Below are positions 7,857 through 16,735 of a stretch of 64,000 nucleotides of DNA, piece by piece; the stretch's first letter is position 1, and every line of letters begins with the position of its first letter. A program made the position numbers and the translations under genes. The DNA comes from Solitalea canadensis DSM 3403 (GTDB lineage Bacteria; Bacteroidota; Bacteroidia; Sphingobacteriales; Sphingobacteriaceae), in contig NC_017770.1 in assembly GCF_000242635.2 (NCBI RefSeq), forward strand, positions 1,624,669-1,688,668, given 5' to 3'. The notes below the pieces were generated by a model. That model ran no database searches. It had not been told where the DNA came from and saw only the letters and a program-made list of their open reading frames with translations.

Positions 7857-9890
7857 ATGAAGAAAAGAACTGTTTTTATTAATGCATTTGTTTTAAGCAT
7901 ACTGGCCACAACAGTATCTGCTCAAAACAGAACCCAATTCCTGGATCCCAAAAATATGGATCTTTCAGTTAAACCTGGCGACAATTTTTATAAGTATGCC
8001 AATGGTACCTGGTTAAAAAATACACCAATACCTGCTTCTGAAACTCGTTGGGGCAGTTTTAACCAGTTGCAGGAGTTTAATTACAATGCACTTTACAAGT
8101 TGCTAACAGATGCAGCAGGAGCTAAGAATCCTGCAAAAGGAAGTAATGTCCAGAAGGTAGGCGATTTCTATCTCAGCGGTATGGATTCTGCTGCTATTGA
8201 AAAGAAAGGTTTCGATCCGATTAAAGCTGATCTAAAGCGCATCGATGCGCTTACGGATACTAAAAGTGTTATAAACGAAATCATTCATTTAGCTAATAAT
8301 GGCAGTGGAATGTTATTTGGCATTTTTGCATCACAGGATGCCAAAAAAAGCACCGACGTTGTTCCGCATTTGGGTAACAGCGGATTAGGATTGCCTGATC
8401 GTGATTATTACTTAAAAGAGGATGATCGTTCTAAAAAGATCCGGGAGGAGTATGTAAAGCATGTTAGTAATATGTTTCAGTTAATCGGCGACACTGAAAG
8501 TGGTGCCATTGCAAAGGCTGATAAAATTATGCAAATGGAAACCGCATTAGCAAAAGCTACGCTCTCACGTGTGGAAATGCGTGATCCTAACAAACGTTAT
8601 AATAAGCTTTCATATGCTGATTTAAATGCAATTTGCCCTGTAGTCAACTGGAAAGAAACCGCAACTTCAATGGGAATTACCGGTTATGATACCCTGATTG
8701 TTGCTCAACCTAATTTCTACAAAGAGGTTAATACTCAGCTTACCAATACATCTATTGATACATGGAAGGCTTACATGAAATGGAATATCGTTCGTAATGC
8801 TGCTCAATATTTAAGCAGCAAGTTTGTAAAAGAGAATTTTAACTTTTACAGCACTGTATTGCAAGGACAAAAATCACCTAAACCGCGTTGGAAAAATGTG
8901 TTGAATGTGATTGATGGAAATGTAGGGGAGTTACTAGGTCAAATGTATGTAGATCAATACTTCAAACCGGAAGCGAAAGCTCGCATGTTGAGTTTAATCG
9001 ATAATATGTCAAATACTTTTGCTGATCGTATTCAACGATTAGATTGGATGAGTGATGAGACTAAAAAACAAGCCTTGTTTAAACTAAGAGCATTTACCCG
9101 TAAGATTGGTTATCCGGATAAATGGAAAGACTACACGTCAATAACCATAACTCCTGATAATTACATGGCGAATGTTCGCGCTTGTGCAAAATGGGCTCGT
9201 CAGGAAAATCTGAAAAAATTAGGCAAACCTGTAGATAAAACAGAGTGGGGTATGACACCGCCGACTGTGAACGCTTATTACAGACCAACAAATAATGAAA
9301 TTGTATTCCCTGCTGGTATCCTTCAGTTTCCTTTCTTCGATTTTGGTGCCGATGATGCGATCAACTATGGTGGTATTGGTGCTGTAATTGGTCATGAAAT
9401 GACGCATGGATTTGATGACTCGGGAAGTAAGTTTGATGCGGAAGGAAACCTTAAAAACTGGTGGACTCCTCAAGATGCTGAACAATTTAAGAAACGTACG
9501 CAAATGGTAGTGGACCAATATAATGGGTATACTGTTATTAACGGAACCATGCATGTAAACGGTCAGCTTACCTTAGGTGAAAACCTTGCCGACCTTGGTG
9601 GTCTTAATATTGCTTACGAAGCCTTTAAGAAAACTCCGGAAGGGAAAAGCTCTACTAAAACTGACGGATTTACCCCAGATCAACGATTCTTCCTTTCATG
9701 GGCCCAGGTTTGGAGAGCGAATATTACTGATGAGGCACAAGCTCAACGTATCTTAACTGATCCGCATTCGCCTGGTGAATATCGTTGTAATGGACCAATC
9801 TCTAACATGCCTGAATTCTATGAAGCTTTTGATGTAAAAGAAGGCGATAAATTATGGAAACCTGAGGCAGACAGAGCTAAGGTTTGGTAA
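7857..9890 (+). CDS. Secreted M13 (neprilysin/PepO-like) metallopeptidase, copy 2
   Basis: Also 677 residues with signal peptide (M-K-K-R-T-V-F-I-N-A-F, cleavage after V-S-A). The zinc ligands sit at exactly the same positions as in copy 1: His513, Glu514, His517 and Glu575. The catalytic half is close to identical to copy 1, whereas the N-terminal domain (residues ~60-260) differs much more, as expected for a tandem duplication whose substrate-capping domain has diverged. An independent leader of ~170 bp containing a palindromic repeat separates the copies, so separate promoters are likely. Confidence 0.94.
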   Translation: MKKRTVFINAFVLSILATTVSAQNRTQFLDPKNMDLSVKPGDNFYKYANGTWLKNTPIPASETRWGSFNQLQEFNYNALYKLLTDAAGAKNPAKGSNVQKVGDFYLSGMDSAAIEKKGFDPIKADLKRIDALTDTKSVINEIIHLANNGSGMLFGIFASQDAKKSTDVVPHLGNSGLGLPDRDYYLKEDDRSKKIREEYVKHVSNMFQLIGDTESGAIAKADKIMQMETALAKATLSRVEMRDPNKRYNKLSYADLNAICPVVNWKETATSMGITGYDTLIVAQPNFYKEVNTQLTNTSIDTWKAYMKWNIVRNAAQYLSSKFVKENFNFYSTVLQGQKSPKPRWKNVLNVIDGNVGELLGQMYVDQYFKPEAKARMLSLIDNMSNTFADRIQRLDWMSDETKKQALFKLRAFTRKIGYPDKWKDYTSITITPDNYMANVRACAKWARQENLKKLGKPVDKTEWGMTPPTVNAYYRPTNNEIVFPAGILQFPFFDFGADDAINYGGIGAVIGHEMTHGFDDSGSKFDAEGNLKNWWTPQDAEQFKKRTQMVVDQYNGYTVINGTMHVNGQLTLGENLADLGGLNIAYEAFKKTPEGKSSTKTDGFTPDQRFFLSWAQVWRANITDEAQAQRILTDPHSPGEYRCNGPISNMPEFYEAFDVKEGDKLWKPEADRAKVW

Positions 9891-9905
9891 AAAGAAAATA
9901 AAGAG

Positions 9906-9970
9906 TCGCGCAAAATCGCAAGGACGCAAAGATTAATAAAACGAGCTTTGCATCTATGCGACTTTGCGTG
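9906..9970. repeat. CGCAAAG-type palindromic repeat (A5)
   Basis: Left arm CGCAAAATCGCAAGGACGCA, right arm CTTTGCATCTATGCGACTTT, pairing at about 20 of 25 positions. It lies 15 bp after the second M13 peptidase stop and is the likely 3' stem of that transcript. Confidence 0.7.
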
Positions 9971-10075
9971 ATTTATTACTATCTTTATTCTTGTATTACC
10001 TTTAGGTCGCACTCTCTTCTTGTGACTCATAGAAAGATATTAGTATCTTATTCAAAAATCAACATAAAAATAGTT

Positions 10076-10567
10076 ATGAAAACAAAAATGCTTCTTTTGG
10101 CAGCTTGTAGCTTCGTTTTAGCTTCATGTGGTGGTGGTAATAAACCACAAAATACAGAAAGTGCTGATACTGCGGCGCATGATCATATGCATGATACTAC
10201 AGTTGCTAAAACGGATACAACAGCAATAAAAGAAGGACAAGAAGTGTTCTTCGTTAATTTAAAAGACGGTCAAACGGTTAAAAATCCGGTTAAAGTAGAG
10301 ATGGGAGTAAAAGGGATGACCGTTGAACCAATTGGTGCTATAAACCCTGATAAAGGACACCACCACATTATTATTGATGGTAGTTTTGAGCCAGCCGGAA
10401 CTACCGTACCTGCAGACTCAACTCATATCCATTTTGGTAAGGGACAAACAGAGACTGAAGTAACCTTAACTCCAGGAAAACATACCTTAACATTGCAGTT
10501 TGCAGATGGTATGCACACGTCTTACGGTCAGCGAATGAGTAAAACGATCACGGTAGAAGTGAAGTAA
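10076..10567 (+). CDS. DUF4399 lipoprotein
   Basis: The ATG at 10076 is preferred over upstream in-frame starts because it gives a clean lipoprotein signal: M-K-T-K-M-L-L-L-A-A-C-S-F-V-L-A-S-C with Cys18 as lipidation site. The mature protein has a Gly/Thr/His-rich linker (H-D-H-M-H-D) and a DUF4399 domain from ~60 to the end: K-N-P-V-K-V-E-M-G-V-K-G-M, G-H-H-H-I-I-I-D-G, D-S-T-H-I-H-F-G-K-G-Q-T-E, and L-T-P-G-K-H-T-L-T-L-Q-F-A-D-G. The His clusters suggest metal or copper binding, but this is inference. 163 residues, likely monocistronic, with a strong terminator after it. Confidence 0.88.
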   Translation: MKTKMLLLAACSFVLASCGGGNKPQNTESADTAAHDHMHDTTVAKTDTTAIKEGQEVFFVNLKDGQTVKNPVKVEMGVKGMTVEPIGAINPDKGHHHIIIDGSFEPAGTTVPADSTHIHFGKGQTETEVTLTPGKHTLTLQFADGMHTSYGQRMSKTITVEVK

Positions 10568-10583
10568 AACGATAGTTTACATA

Positions 10584-10626
10584 AAAAGCCAGGGCTGATT
10601 TCACATAGAAATCAGCCCTGGCTTTT
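10584..10626. terminator. Bidirectional terminator
   Basis: AAAAGCCAGGGCTGATTT pairs perfectly with AAATCAGCCCTGGCTTTT around a short loop. It lies between the convergent DUF4399 (+) and actin-fold (-) genes and gives T-runs on both strands. Confidence 0.92.
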
Positions 10627-10642
10627 AAAATTTTATCGACGC

Positions 10643-11653
10643 TTAATAAGGTAAACCTAATAAGAAGCCAATTGTAAAGTTTGCATCCCAGTCGAATACA
10701 AAGGTATCACAACCTGTAGCATCTTCAATTGCCTTGTAAATGTTAATACCACATTTTACTTTTTGCTTATCTGAACTATAGGAAGCAGGAGCATTAAGTA
10801 CAGTATATCTTTCTTCACCCTGACGAATTTGTTTAGCCAATTCAAAAGGAACTCCACCGATAATAAAGCATACGTCTTTATTGCCTTTTGGAAGATTGCT
10901 TAATTTCTGTTTTACTTCTTGATAAACCGCATCATCCTTAAGGTCTTTCTCATAGTATTTTGCACCAGGAGCCTCTAATGATTTTAAATTAGATCCTTCA
11001 TACCATGAAATTTTAGTATTTCCTGAACCAATATCGGTTACAAATGAGTTGTTTTCATACGATGGTGGCTGAACAGATTTTAATGCCAACTGACCTTCTT
11101 GTTCTGCTGTTACCAGGTTAACAACATATCCCATTTTTTTCAATTCGGTTACAATAAGAGCCGTTTTAGGTTCTTTTTGTGCTCCTGAAGAAATTACAAA
11201 ATGCATGTTCTTGCTAGTAACACCACGATCAAACATGCTTGCTAAGTATTTCTTTAAGCCACCGCGTATATCTTCGGTAGTCGCCAAGCCTTCATAAGCT
11301 AATGATTGTCCGAAATCTTTGGTAACAATTTCCCAACGTTTTTCTTTATCGATATTGATGACAAAAGAGTTAAATCCTGTAGCTCCAACTTCAACCACAC
11401 CTTTTAACTTACCATTAACAGGTTTTTCCGGTTCGTAAGCAAAAGTACGGTGCTCAGCAGCAGTTGCATTTGATGGGTCACTTGCATTACCCTTAGCAGT
11501 TGTAGTTGCAACACTATCACTTGCAGCAGCGGAAGGAGAGGTTAAGACTCCTTTATTTGATGCAAACCAAATTATTGCGATAATTGGAATGGCAATTATA
11601 ATAGCTTTAATTGGCCAACGTAAGCGGCTCCAGGTTGATTCGTTTGTTGACAT
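10643..11653 (-). CDS. Membrane-anchored actin/Ppx-GppA-fold (ASKHA) protein
   Basis: A 336-residue protein with a short cytoplasmic N-terminus, one membrane helix (about 15-31), a Ser/Ala/Thr-rich linker (35-70) and a globular domain from 80. That domain has two actin-fold phosphate loops: V-E-V-G-A-T-G-F-N-S-F-V-I (88-100) and D-I-G-S-G-N-T-K-I-S-W (207-217), with A-E-Q-E-G-Q-L-A-L before the second, as in exopolyphosphatase/GppA proteins. Its actual substrate is unknown. It is last in a four-gene minus-strand run with a two-helix coiled-coil membrane protein, a coiled-coil protein and an NdpA-like protein. No published counterpart is known to me. Confidence 0.72.
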   Translation of the reverse strand: MSTNESTWSRLRWPIKAIIIAIPIIAIIWFASNKGVLTSPSAAASDSVATTTAKGNASDPSNATAAEHRTFAYEPEKPVNGKLKGVVEVGATGFNSFVINIDKEKRWEIVTKDFGQSLAYEGLATTEDIRGGLKKYLASMFDRGVTSKNMHFVISSGAQKEPKTALIVTELKKMGYVVNLVTAEQEGQLALKSVQPPSYENNSFVTDIGSGNTKISWYEGSNLKSLEAPGAKYYEKDLKDDAVYQEVKQKLSNLPKGNKDVCFIIGGVPFELAKQIRQGEERYTVLNAPASYSSDKQKVKCGINIYKAIEDATGCDTFVFDWDANFTIGFLLGLPY

Positions 11654-11687
11654 AGTCTTATTTTATAGAATGTTATGTTTGAATTTA

Positions 11688-12797
11688 TTAATCAAGGATA
11701 GAGAAACCTTTGTCTACTTTTTGTTCAGGTTTTAATTCATAATTCGCATCAGCAATATTGCTTACATTCAGCATTTTGAGGTTGCGCTCGTCCACTTTCT
11801 GAATGAAATTATTTAACTCCTCTTGTGTTGGAGTTCCGCCAACGGTAACAGAATTATTTTGATCCAGAAACTCTAAGTTAGAACGGATATCTGCAATGTT
11901 TTGGCTAATGGCCATAGTTGCGGCTCCCATTGCTTCCTGGAAAACCCAAGAGTCTTTAATGTTAAAAACTTCGGCAAGACCATCAGTGGCGTTTTTCATT
12001 TTATTGGTAGCCTCCATCTTCTTCTGAATAATGCTGATACTGCTATCTAATGTGCTTACATAAATGCGGGCAGCACTTTCATTATCCTTAAGAACTTCTA
12101 AAACCTTAGCAAACTGATTAGCATATTGCGCATAGCTTCTTGCGTTTAACTCTTCAGCTTCACCTTCTTTTCCTACCAAAAATGCCTTAGTGCGAGTTTC
12201 TTTTGCGTCGCGTTTAAAAGCATTTGATTTTTCCGTATCATGTGACGCATCAGCTTGTTGCGCTTTTTCATCTAATTCAGCAGATTGATTCGTAAAGCGT
12301 TTTGCCAGGTCATATTTTTGCTGAGCTGTTGTCTGCGCATTTTCACCACTTTGAATCATATCAATACGAACTCCATCAACAGAGGCAATTTTAGCTTTTA
12401 CACGTTTTAAGGTGTCTTTAGCATCAATTAACAACAACTGTAAAGATTCAATAGGATTGCCACGTACGATGGCTTTTTCTCCTTTAAACAATAAAACAGT
12501 TCCTAAGCGGTGAAGCACGCTGATAATGCGTGGCATTAACAACAAAAGAACAATCAGGATAATAGAGAAAATTACCAGTAAAATACTCATTTGAGCATAA
12601 TGCAACATCACAGGTAAATACTTTAAAAATGCTAAAGCCCCGCCAATAATTAGTGCCCAAAAGAAAATAGTGCTGATTGTTTTCTTAGCTTCCGGTGTTT
12701 TTAATTGAGCTGGTAGCTTATCGCCCAATACCTGAAAAATAGGTAATTGATTTTTGAGTTCTGCAGGAATAGTCTGCAGACTTGTAGGTGTGTTCAT
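11688..12797 (-). CDS. Two-helix membrane protein with long coiled-coil region
   Basis: A 369-residue protein I do not recognise as a named family. Residues 41-59 and 70-91 are hydrophobic helices forming a hairpin (A-L-I-I-G-G-A-L-A-F-L; S-I-L-L-V-I-F-S-I-I-L-I-V-L-L-L-L-M). From ~95 it is predicted helical and charged, with heptad-like stretches at 120-220 and 235-300 and a motif G-K-E-G-E-A-E-E-L-N-A-R. The arrangement (membrane hairpin plus long helical domain) recalls PspA-like or stator-type scaffolds, but no signature is clear. Gaps to neighbours are 14 and 34 bp, so it is operonic with the actin-fold gene. Confidence 0.68.
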   Translation of the reverse strand: MNTPTSLQTIPAELKNQLPIFQVLGDKLPAQLKTPEAKKTISTIFFWALIIGGALAFLKYLPVMLHYAQMSILLVIFSIILIVLLLLMPRIISVLHRLGTVLLFKGEKAIVRGNPIESLQLLLIDAKDTLKRVKAKIASVDGVRIDMIQSGENAQTTAQQKYDLAKRFTNQSAELDEKAQQADASHDTEKSNAFKRDAKETRTKAFLVGKEGEAEELNARSYAQYANQFAKVLEVLKDNESAARIYVSTLDSSISIIQKKMEATNKMKNATDGLAEVFNIKDSWVFQEAMGAATMAISQNIADIRSNLEFLDQNNSVTVGGTPTQEELNNFIQKVDERNLKMLNVSNIADANYELKPEQKVDKGFSILD

Positions 12798-12811
12798 AGT
12801 TGGTTATTAGC

Positions 12812-13474
12812 TTAAAATTCCTTTTCAACGATAGTTATAATAGATTGCATTTGCTGCAATATAGTATTAATGGTTGTTTTGCCGATAGCCATTTTTTGAT
12901 CTATATCTTTCAATTTCGGCTCATAATCAGCATCTATTTTGGATAACTCCTCTTTTGTTGACGCTAATTTTTCCTGTAAGTCTTTTAACTGAGCTTCTAT
13001 GTCGCTTACCTTAGCGGACAGATTTTGACGCTTAGTTTGTTTTTCCTCTTCTAGTTGCTGTTTTTCAGTTTGTTTACTATTCAACTCACTGTCAATGGCT
13101 TTTGCCAACTCATCTTTGTAATAATTACCGGAAGTAATTATTTTCTCTTTCGTAAGAGATTTATCGACGTATTTTAACGTGTTGAACGTTGCTTTAAGAG
13201 AAGATGCTGTGGGTTCCCCATTCTCCTTAGTTGCATTCCAAAGCTCTAAAAAATCGCAACCTGGTTGGTTAAGTGATTCGAGTAACTTGTACACTTTTTC
13301 CTTCATACGCTCATCTGGAGACAAGGATGAAGATTCCATAGTTGCTGGAATTGTAACAGCAGGAGAGTTGCTTTTAGGTTGTTCAGATGTACTAGAAGCA
13401 GTTGTTTCGCTTACACTCTCATCTTTAAACAGGATCTTTTTTATGCCACCAAAAAAGCCATCTGATTCGCTCAT
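12812..13474 (-). CDS. Coiled-coil protein of unknown function
   Basis: About 220 residues from the ATG at 13474; an upstream in-frame TTG at 13504 is less likely. The N-terminus is M-S-E-S-D-G-F-F-G-G-I-K-K-I-L-F, then a Ser/Thr/Pro-rich linker (20-50), a conserved-looking globular portion (55-120, E-K-V-Y-K-L-L-E-S-L-N-Q-P-G-C-D-F-L-E-L-W-N-A) and a coiled coil at ~130-190 (L-S-A-K-V-S-D-I-E-A-Q-L-K-D-L-Q). No membrane helix or signal is seen, so it is probably cytoplasmic. It is sandwiched in the four-gene run; the partner membrane coiled-coil protein starts 14 bp downstream. Confidence 0.65.
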   Translation of the reverse strand: MSESDGFFGGIKKILFKDESVSETTASSTSEQPKSNSPAVTIPATMESSSLSPDERMKEKVYKLLESLNQPGCDFLELWNATKENGEPTASSLKATFNTLKYVDKSLTKEKIITSGNYYKDELAKAIDSELNSKQTEKQQLEEEKQTKRQNLSAKVSDIEAQLKDLQEKLASTKEELSKIDADYEPKLKDIDQKMAIGKTTINTILQQMQSIITIVEKEF

Positions 13475-13542
13475 AAAATAGAAATTAGGTATTGACTGAA
13501 GCAAATATATAAATTTTATGCGCTCCTCAATTTATACACTTT

Positions 13543-14595
13543 TTATGCCTCTTCTTTAAAGAATAGTTTGTAGAAATTCAGGCCGGTGGCATCATCAAAA
13601 CCCTTCTCAATCATATCGGCTCTGCCATGAATGTACACATGGAAATTCTTATCCAGTTTTAAAATGCTCTTAAATATCTTGGCTTGTTTCTTAAAGGCCT
13701 GAGACGAAATATCAAAAGAATCTGGCAACGACATTTCATGGTTCGTTTCAAATTGTTGCTTAAATTCTTTGAACGATTCAATAACGGCGGGTTGTAAAAT
13801 TACTTCCTCCGTAAATTCATCAAAGTCAAATTTCTCTTTTTCTTTAAAATAATTCGCAGATTTATTCAACAGATCGATCTGGTCGGCACGACTAACATCA
13901 AAATCTTCAGTCAGTTTTTTATTGATAAATGCTGAACACAGATCAACATAGTTCTCCGTTTGCAGATAAGTATCCTCGCGACGTTTAACTTTTAAAAAAT
14001 CATCCTTCCAGTAAACTGCTTCGTTTTGTTTGCTCTGTGCATCAATAATACTAATCCGGTAGCCGTCTTCCTTTTCTATATTAAAGATCAGACAGCCTTT
14101 ATCAAGTTTACTGATATTGATACCGTCTTCGTAATTGACCTCATAATTTTCATTGTGCAAATAAACCTTCAGATAAGTTTCGCGGGTTTCAGATTTGAAG
14201 ATACCGATAGCTTCAACTTCTTCGCCATCAATCAAACACTTATCAAAATAAGCAAGGTATAACTCACCACCCTTTATTTTGGGATGCATGGAGTTATCAT
14301 ACAAATGCTGAGCAATATGGATGGATTGCTCCTGAAAAGTGCTTTTATCTTCAAAAATTCTGGATGCACAAACAAAGATTTCATTCAATGGCAATTCGAT
14401 TGAATGAAATAAATGGTAATACTCTGAGTTATTAGCAAACGGATGAATAAAATAATTAAGCAATAGCTTGCCTATCTCTTCATTGCTAAGATCAATAGGT
14501 GATTTTGAAAACACTAATGGCTCATCTTTACCTGCGTTTCCTACTTTATGAATGGTTAAATACTGAAGATCTTTAACATCAGCAACATGTATCAT
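13543..14595 (-). CDS. NdpA/YejK-like nucleoid-associated protein
   Basis: A 350-residue protein of the 37-kDa nucleoid-associated family. Family-like features include the opening beta strand with T-I-H-K-V-G-N, F-I-H-P-F near 50, a basic or acidic middle (K-G-G-E-L-Y-L-A-Y-F) and D-G-Y-R-I-S-I-I-D-A-Q-S-K-Q-N-E-A-V-Y-W-K-D-D-F-L. In E. coli YejK binds nucleoid DNA, and in phages NdpA-like proteins interact with topoisomerases. It is first in the transcribed order of a four-gene run whose other members are membrane or coiled-coil proteins, which is an unusual company for a DNA-binding protein. A repeat half-copy (14609-14633) sits in its leader. Confidence 0.75.
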   Translation of the reverse strand: MIHVADVKDLQYLTIHKVGNAGKDEPLVFSKSPIDLSNEEIGKLLLNYFIHPFANNSEYYHLFHSIELPLNEIFVCASRIFEDKSTFQEQSIHIAQHLYDNSMHPKIKGGELYLAYFDKCLIDGEEVEAIGIFKSETRETYLKVYLHNENYEVNYEDGINISKLDKGCLIFNIEKEDGYRISIIDAQSKQNEAVYWKDDFLKVKRREDTYLQTENYVDLCSAFINKKLTEDFDVSRADQIDLLNKSANYFKEKEKFDFDEFTEEVILQPAVIESFKEFKQQFETNHEMSLPDSFDISSQAFKKQAKIFKSILKLDKNFHVYIHGRADMIEKGFDDATGLNFYKLFFKEEA

Positions 14596-14608
14596 CTGGT
14601 AATTTTTT

Positions 14609-14633
14609 TACTGCGAGTTGCGAAGATGCAAAG
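14609..14633. repeat. Half copy of the CGCAAAG repeat (A6)
   Basis: TACTGCGAGTTGCGAAGATG followed by CAAAG matches one arm of the repeat found at 1.1-10 kb. It lies in the 5' leader of the NdpA-like gene. Confidence 0.5.
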
Positions 14634-14696
14634 AAAATTTAGGTTTACTGCAAGTAAATTAGAAAAGGAGTTCTGTTAATAACAGCTAATTATTAC

Positions 14697-15158
14697 TTAT
14701 GGATTTCTTGAAAAAACAATAAAATCTGTTATGGGTAATGGCTCAATAACACCTTTTAATGAATCAATTATTTGTCCGCGGTGATAACTTGAATGATTAA
14801 TTAAGTGAGTTAAAATATCGAACATCGGCGTATCATACTGCTCACCCTTAGATGTTTGATAATGAAAAGGAACATTTAGATCATCTTCCTGGATCGTTAG
14901 GAAGAAATGTCGCCATTCTTCACTGTTTTGATTATATAAACTCTCGCTTTGTTCAAGATCATATAATTCCCAGAATTTATTAGTAGTAGTTTTCTTTACA
15001 ATTCGGTGAAGCCATTCGCGCTGAGAAATTAATAAGTGGGCTAATAACAGTAAAGATCGTTCGGGAGGGTTGCTAATTTGTTTAAGAGTGTTGATTACAC
15101 GGCCATTGGCCCAGTTTTCATATTCATACAAACGCTGAAAATGTGATTTCATGAGCAT
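14697..15158 (-). CDS. DinB-family (four-helix bundle) protein
   Basis: A 153-residue DinB/YfiT-fold protein, typically a putative metal-dependent enzyme and not DNA polymerase IV. It has the metal-ligand pattern of the family: a first His in helix 2 (L-L-L-L-A-H-L-L-I-S-Q-R-E-W-L), then H-L-I-N-H-S-S-Y-H-R-G-Q-I (His at the end of helix 3/4). The opening Y-E-Y-E-N-W-A-N-G-R-V is typical. Known relatives are bacillithiol/mycothiol-dependent transferases, but the partner thiol here is unknown. Start ATG at 15158 or 15152; neither has a clear ribosome-binding site. Confidence 0.85.
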   Translation of the reverse strand: MLMKSHFQRLYEYENWANGRVINTLKQISNPPERSLLLLAHLLISQREWLHRIVKKTTTNKFWELYDLEQSESLYNQNSEEWRHFFLTIQEDDLNVPFHYQTSKGEQYDTPMFDILTHLINHSSYHRGQIIDSLKGVIEPLPITDFIVFSRNP

Positions 15159-15195
15159 TTTTGTTAAGGTGATGTAAAATTAACAAAGTATTAAA

Positions 15196-16608
15196 CTAAT
15201 ACAACCACCACTCCGCTTTTACACCAATATAGTGTCCCCAGCTTTTATTTCCAATTTGTTGTAAATAGGGAGAATACAAATTGTTTTTTGCGAACTCGTT
15301 GTATTTAGCAATTGTATAAACCAACCTGAAATGAGGGCGTGCCCAAGGATCACGTTTAGCGGTTGGAACTAATGTGGGTATAATGCCGAACTTTACCATT
15401 TGAGCCGCATCCTGATTACCATCTTTTCTGGATGCAAAGGCAACTTCATTCATCAGGTGGAACCAGTCTGTTAAATAGACAAATGTGCGTACACCAACTG
15501 CAAAATCAGTTTTACGGTTAAAAACTTGTCGTCCGAGATAATCTGGAGAAGTATTTAAGCTATCAGATGCCCCTCTGCTTTTCGTATAAATGCCATAGCC
15601 ATTAATACTAAACTTATTACTCATGTTCAGCAGAAAATGCTCAACAAACGTTATTGAATTAGCTTCACTAAATTTATTCGTTACGAGATTAGGAGCGCCA
15701 TAAGTTAACCATGTTTTAGTTCCTCCACCATCACCGCCATTGGCGATTCCTTGCCCATATCTTACCGAAAACTGGTTAAAAGATCCCGGTAAAGTAGTAT
15801 TCAAATCGATAATATGCTTAGCGCCCAAAACCCAACCATTATCGGCGGGATAATTAAAAGGAGTTGTTTGATCATCTAAAGTTGCATCAGCTAGTTGGTG
15901 ATATTCAGCCAAGATTTTGAGCATGTTTTTATCGTTTAGCTTAAACTGTTGTTCACCAATTAACAATGTTCGTTGCCGCAATCCGAGGGTTGGGGTTCCA
16001 TTAACAATATTTAAATAGAAATAGGGAGGAAGGGAACTTGTTGTGTCTACAGAACCTGGAAAAAGGACAGTGAAAGATGTTTTTTTCCATGTGACCCCAA
16101 ATCCGGTCGAAGAATGATCATCGAAATAAAAGTAATCAGCAATGTGTATATCATTAGAACGCCATAATCTGGCTCCAATCCAAGCCGACCAGTTGCTGCC
16201 CATAATATTGGTGACTTCGGCATAAATTTCTGGTAGAGAAAATGTTATGCCGCCAAAGCTTTTACTGGTTACATTGCCAAGAAATTGCCCTTGAGTAGTG
16301 TACAAAGCTAAGCGGGTTTGAATGTTTATATTGGTCTTCTTTTCATCAATTGCAGGAGTAAAATGCAATGCAGCAATCATTTCTAAATAATCTTGTTCCT
16401 CCATCCGCCCTCCAATACTTCCCATCCCGTTCAAGTTCAGCGAGCGACCTAGGCTACCTTTTATAGCGGGAGCAAACCCAACGCCAACTCTGCCATAACC
16501 ACCAAATGAAAATAATTTATTATTAACAGTTTGTGATAAACCTGTTTGTATAAAGTAGAAAAATATAAAGAGGGAGCAGATAAAGTGTTTATGCATTGTA
16601 GAGAGCAT
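15196..16608 (-). CDS. LamB/maltoporin-like outer-membrane carbohydrate porin
   Basis: A 470-residue beta-barrel protein with signal peptide (M-H-K-H-F-I-C-S-L-F-I-F-F, cleavage after L-S-Q; M at 16596 is an alternative start). Features recall LamB: S-F-G-G-Y-G-R-V-G at the mature N-terminus, L-N-G-M-G-S-I-G-G-R-M-E-E-Q-D-Y-L-E, then R-L-W-R-S-N-D-I-H-I-A-D-Y-F-Y-F-D-D-H-S-S-T-G-F-G-V, and an aromatic C-terminal strand ending K-A-E-W-W-L-Y as outer-membrane proteins do. It stands alone, without the sugar transporter genes seen next to enteric lamB, so its substrate is open. Confidence 0.8.
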   Translation of the reverse strand: MLSTMHKHFICSLFIFFYFIQTGLSQTVNNKLFSFGGYGRVGVGFAPAIKGSLGRSLNLNGMGSIGGRMEEQDYLEMIAALHFTPAIDEKKTNINIQTRLALYTTQGQFLGNVTSKSFGGITFSLPEIYAEVTNIMGSNWSAWIGARLWRSNDIHIADYFYFDDHSSTGFGVTWKKTSFTVLFPGSVDTTSSLPPYFYLNIVNGTPTLGLRQRTLLIGEQQFKLNDKNMLKILAEYHQLADATLDDQTTPFNYPADNGWVLGAKHIIDLNTTLPGSFNQFSVRYGQGIANGGDGGGTKTWLTYGAPNLVTNKFSEANSITFVEHFLLNMSNKFSINGYGIYTKSRGASDSLNTSPDYLGRQVFNRKTDFAVGVRTFVYLTDWFHLMNEVAFASRKDGNQDAAQMVKFGIIPTLVPTAKRDPWARPHFRLVYTIAKYNEFAKNNLYSPYLQQIGNKSWGHYIGVKAEWWLY

Positions 16609-16685
16609 TTACTTTAAATATAACTATTTGTAAAACAGGATAAAAGAGTTTTGGAGAAGAAAAATATGTAAATGACTGGAAAATA

Positions 16686-16717
16686 AAAACGGTATTTCTG
16701 TGCAGAAATACCGTTTT
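16686..16717 (-). terminator. Terminator of the M20 peptidase gene
   Basis: AAAACGGTATTTCTG and CAGAAATACCGTTTT pair perfectly around two bases. It follows the M20 gene end on the minus strand and has flanking T residues. Confidence 0.88.
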
Positions 16718-16735
16718 ACTAAAGTGAATAGAAAA

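Noticed and set aside
1101-14633. CRISPR array
   Set aside because: The repeats are spread over kilobases, palindromic and not separated by uniform spacers; no cas genes are present.
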